From NCBI GenBank assembly GCA_019694615.1, contig JAIBBP010000104.1, positions 1 to 34,322 of the forward strand: a stretch of DNA of 34,322 nucleotides, written 5' to 3'. Source of the DNA: Microthrixaceae bacterium (lineage in GTDB: Bacteria > Actinomycetota > Acidimicrobiia > Acidimicrobiales > Microtrichaceae). The notes beneath the pieces were generated by a model. That model saw only the letters and a program-made list of their open reading frames with translations. It did not search any database and had not been told where the DNA came from. Below, piece by piece: positions 32,544 through 34,322 of the stretch; within the stretch, counting starts at the first letter, position 1, and the number at the start of each line of letters is the position of its first letter. The position numbers and the translations under genes are program-made.

Positions 32544-34322
32544 CCATCGCCCTCGCCTCCATGCTGTTGGGGCTCGCCGGCGCCGTGGCCGGATGGCGGG
32601 CGCAGGGGGCGCGTCGGCGGGCGCTCCTTCCTGCGTTCGGCGCCGCTGGTGCCGTCCTGGTCGTCTGGTCGGTCCTGGGCCTGGTCGACGGGCAGGACGG
32701 CGATGTGCCGATCGTGCTGGTCGGGATCCCGATCGTCGCATTCGGGGTCGTCACCCTGGCGCGACGGTCGTCAACGGCTGCTTCCGACGCGTGGCACGCG
32801 TCGGAAGCAGCCGTCCTGAACGGAACGTTCGGCGGAACGCCCCCGCCGGCGGGCACTTGTGGCGTCGTCGCAGCGTTGGGTCGCGCCGAGTCCCGGGATC
32901 TGCTGCGCAGCCCGTGGTTCGGCGCCGGCATCGGCTTCTGCGTGCTCGTGTTCCTGCTGTTCGGGGTGGTGTTCGACCCCTCCATGACCGAGTGGGCGGC
33001 CTACGTCTACCTGGCCCACTGGTTCGCCCACCCGCTCGTCGGCATGACCGTGGTCGCCGCACATCGCGCCGTCACCCGGTCACGGCGAGACCACACCGAC
33101 GAGCTCATGACGTCGTGCCCCGTCGACCGACGCACCCGCACTCTCGGCGTCCTGGCCGCCGCGCCCGTGCCGGTGGCGGTCCTGGCGTCGACCTTCGTGG
33201 CCCTGGGCATCGCCGTCGGAGCACACGGTGCCCACGGCCGGCTGGGCTTCGACGTCGGCGCCGAGATCGCGGCGGCCTTGGCTCTCGGGATCGGAGGTGT
33301 CGCCCTCGGGGTCGCGCTCGGGCGTTGGGTTCCGTTCGGGCTCGCGCCCATCATCGCCGTCGTCGCGGTGGCCTTCCTGACGCCCGGGATTAACACCGTC
33401 GGGACCGCCTGGCATCCGGTCACCGCGCTCTCGACCGCGCCGGCGGCCGAATCGATGGCCTCGATGTTCCAGGACCGGCCCGAGTGGTGGCACCTCCTGT
33501 GGATCTGCGGCCTCATCATCCTCGTCGGCGTGCTCGCGCTGGCGAAGGACCAGCGTGACCGAACGATCCTGCTCACGGCGCTGGCGGCGGTCGGACTGTT
33601 GACTGCTTCGGGCATCGGGGCAACACGCCCGATGGCACCGGAGTCCGCCGAACGGATCGCGGGGCTCGTTGCCCACCCCGAAGCGCACCAACGCTGCCGC
33701 TCGGTCGCAGCGCAGGTTCGGGTGTGCGCGTTCGATGGCGAAGACGACCTGCTGCATCGGGTCACCCAGCGGGTCGGCCCCGTGGCCCGGGCGCTGCCCA
33801 CCGACATCGAGCCGCTCACCGTCCGGCAACGGCTCGACGGCGAGGTAGCCGCTCTCCCGCCCGAGGTGCGGCGGCAGTTAGAGGACGAGATCGAGGCCCC
33901 GTCCGACGAGGTGTCGATGGGGTTCGATGAGGTTGGCGACGATCCCGACGGCGTCGTCCGCGATCCCGGCTTCGACGTCGCGCTCACATCGTTGGGAATC
34001 CCACCCGAACCCGACGGGAAACTCCTCCCGACCGTGGTCGCCGGTGAGGCGCGGGGAGTGGTGGCGATCTGGGTTGGCACCCGGGGCCTCGACCCCGACG
34101 AACGCGCCCGAGCCAGCACCTCTCCCGCAGCAGGCGCCTCTTCCGATCCGTTCGCGCTGGGCTCGCTCGAAGACGTCGACGATCCGTGCGTGGCACCCGC
34201 GGTCGTCTGGTCGGCCCAGGATCTCGACGCGGCGAGATCGGTACTCGCGCTCGACGAGTCGCTGGTGGCCGCGGCCGTCACGGACGGATGGGACCGCTGG
34301 GCGGACCCGTCGACCAGCACCG
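32540..34322 (+). CDS. ABC permease-like membrane protein (paralogue 2) with large C-terminal domain, partial
   Basis: Starts at the ATG at 32540, overlapping the previous stop by 4 bp, and is open to the window end (at least 594 codons). The first about 350 residues are paralogous to the preceding gene: SPWFGAGIGFCVLVFLLFG, HPLVGMTVVAAHRAVTRSRRDHTDELMTSCPVD, then several membrane helices. A hydrophobic segment (LLTALAAVGLLTASGIGAT) leads into a soluble region of at least 230 residues (from about APESAERIAGLVAHPEAHQ) with no recognised family. That region would lie outside the membrane if topology follows the usual pattern. A perfect 41-bp palindrome lies in its linker. Confidence 0.85.
   Translation, partial: MTIALASMLLGLAGAVAGWRAQGARRRALLPAFGAAGAVLVVWSVLGLVDGQDGDVPIVLVGIPIVAFGVVTLARRSSTAASDAWHASEAAVLNGTFGGTPPPAGTCGVVAALGRAESRDLLRSPWFGAGIGFCVLVFLLFGVVFDPSMTEWAAYVYLAHWFAHPLVGMTVVAAHRAVTRSRRDHTDELMTSCPVDRRTRTLGVLAAAPVPVAVLASTFVALGIAVGAHGAHGRLGFDVGAEIAAALALGIGGVALGVALGRWVPFGLAPIIAVVAVAFLTPGINTVGTAWHPVTALSTAPAAESMASMFQDRPEWWHLLWICGLIILVGVLALAKDQRDRTILLTALAAVGLLTASGIGATRPMAPESAERIAGLVAHPEAHQRCRSVAAQVRVCAFDGEDDLLHRVTQRVGPVARALPTDIEPLTVRQRLDGEVAALPPEVRRQLEDEIEAPSDEVSMGFDEVGDDPDGVVRDPGFDVALTSLGIPPEPDGKLLPTVVAGEARGVVAIWVGTRGLDPDERARASTSPAAGASSDPFALGSLEDVDDPCVAPAVVWSAQDLDAARSVLALDESLVAAAVTDGWDRWADPSTST
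32774..32814. repeat. Perfect 41-bp palindrome inside a coding region
   Basis: Arms 32774-32793 and 32795-32814 (20 bases each) are perfectly complementary around a single central G. It encodes the linker segment around TAASDAWHASEAAV, between the N-terminal helices and the conserved permease block. Such perfect symmetry is not expected in an ordinary coding sequence. Confidence 0.85.

Noticed and set aside
33007..34320. 437-codon minus-strand open frame at the right end
   Set aside because: Ser/Arg/Thr-rich shadow of the plus-strand membrane protein that continues past the window edge in frame and in coupled overlap with its operon.
1..34322. CRISPR arrays, integrases, insertion sequences, attachment sites
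   Set aside because: No evenly spaced direct repeats, no transposase or recombinase motifs and no tRNA-adjacent direct repeats were seen. The vapBC pair alone does not show a mobile island.

Overview
The window is high-GC DNA with dense, tightly packed genes, GTG and TTG starts, and frequent 4-bp start/stop overlaps. The gene families (paired DUF1800/DUF1501 proteins, an alkyl-DHAP-synthase-like FAD enzyme, Abhydrolase_10, Rieske fusions, a secreted protein with PTATATSGLPVT-type repeats) suggest an actinobacterium, most likely an Acidimicrobiia (Ilumatobacter-like) chromosome. This placement is inferred from family content only; there is no rRNA or tRNA to test it. No integrase, transposase, CRISPR array or phage gene was seen.

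Layout. 1-2749: truncated SDR, a VapBC-type toxin-antitoxin pair, a GMC oxidoreductase. 2830-5380: Tat-lipoprotein DUF1800 plus DUF1501 partner. 5482-7932: orphan FtsX-type permease, followed by a 0.5-kb non-coding stretch rich in palindromes. 8441-12091: two consecutive genes that each begin with a Rieske [2Fe-2S] domain, one fused to a pyruvate-oxidase-like TPP enzyme and the other to the FMN/3Fe-4S synthase domain of glutamate synthase. 12256-15502: small stand-alone genes (DUF4287, RibD/DHFR-like, VOC, APH-like kinase, YdeI-like), with a structured repeat and a scar of a duplicated SDR gene.

15596-20121: a compact divergent locus that looks like a bacterial version of the peroxisomal ether-lipid pathway: SDR reductase and fatty-acyl reductase on the minus strand, and an acyltransferase fused in frame to alkyl-DHAP synthase on the plus strand. 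20168-25524: secreted protein, crotonase-fold protein without the hydratase glutamates, AAA ATPase overlapping a beta-CASP metallo-hydrolase, Abhydrolase_10 protein, small acidic protein. 25540-28683: ABC-2 type transporter and a cytochrome P450 interrupted by two compensating frameshifts. 28716-34322: small lipoprotein, then a five-gene overlapping operon: ECF sigma factor, zinc-finger anti-sigma-like membrane protein, ABC ATPase and two paralogous membrane permeases (the last runs off the window).

The two most interesting systems are the tandem Rieske-fusion pair and the ether-lipid cassette. At the DNA level, large hairpins sit at four of the five convergent gene junctions, one 53-bp structured element occurs twice, and a perfect 41-bp palindrome lies inside a coding sequence.
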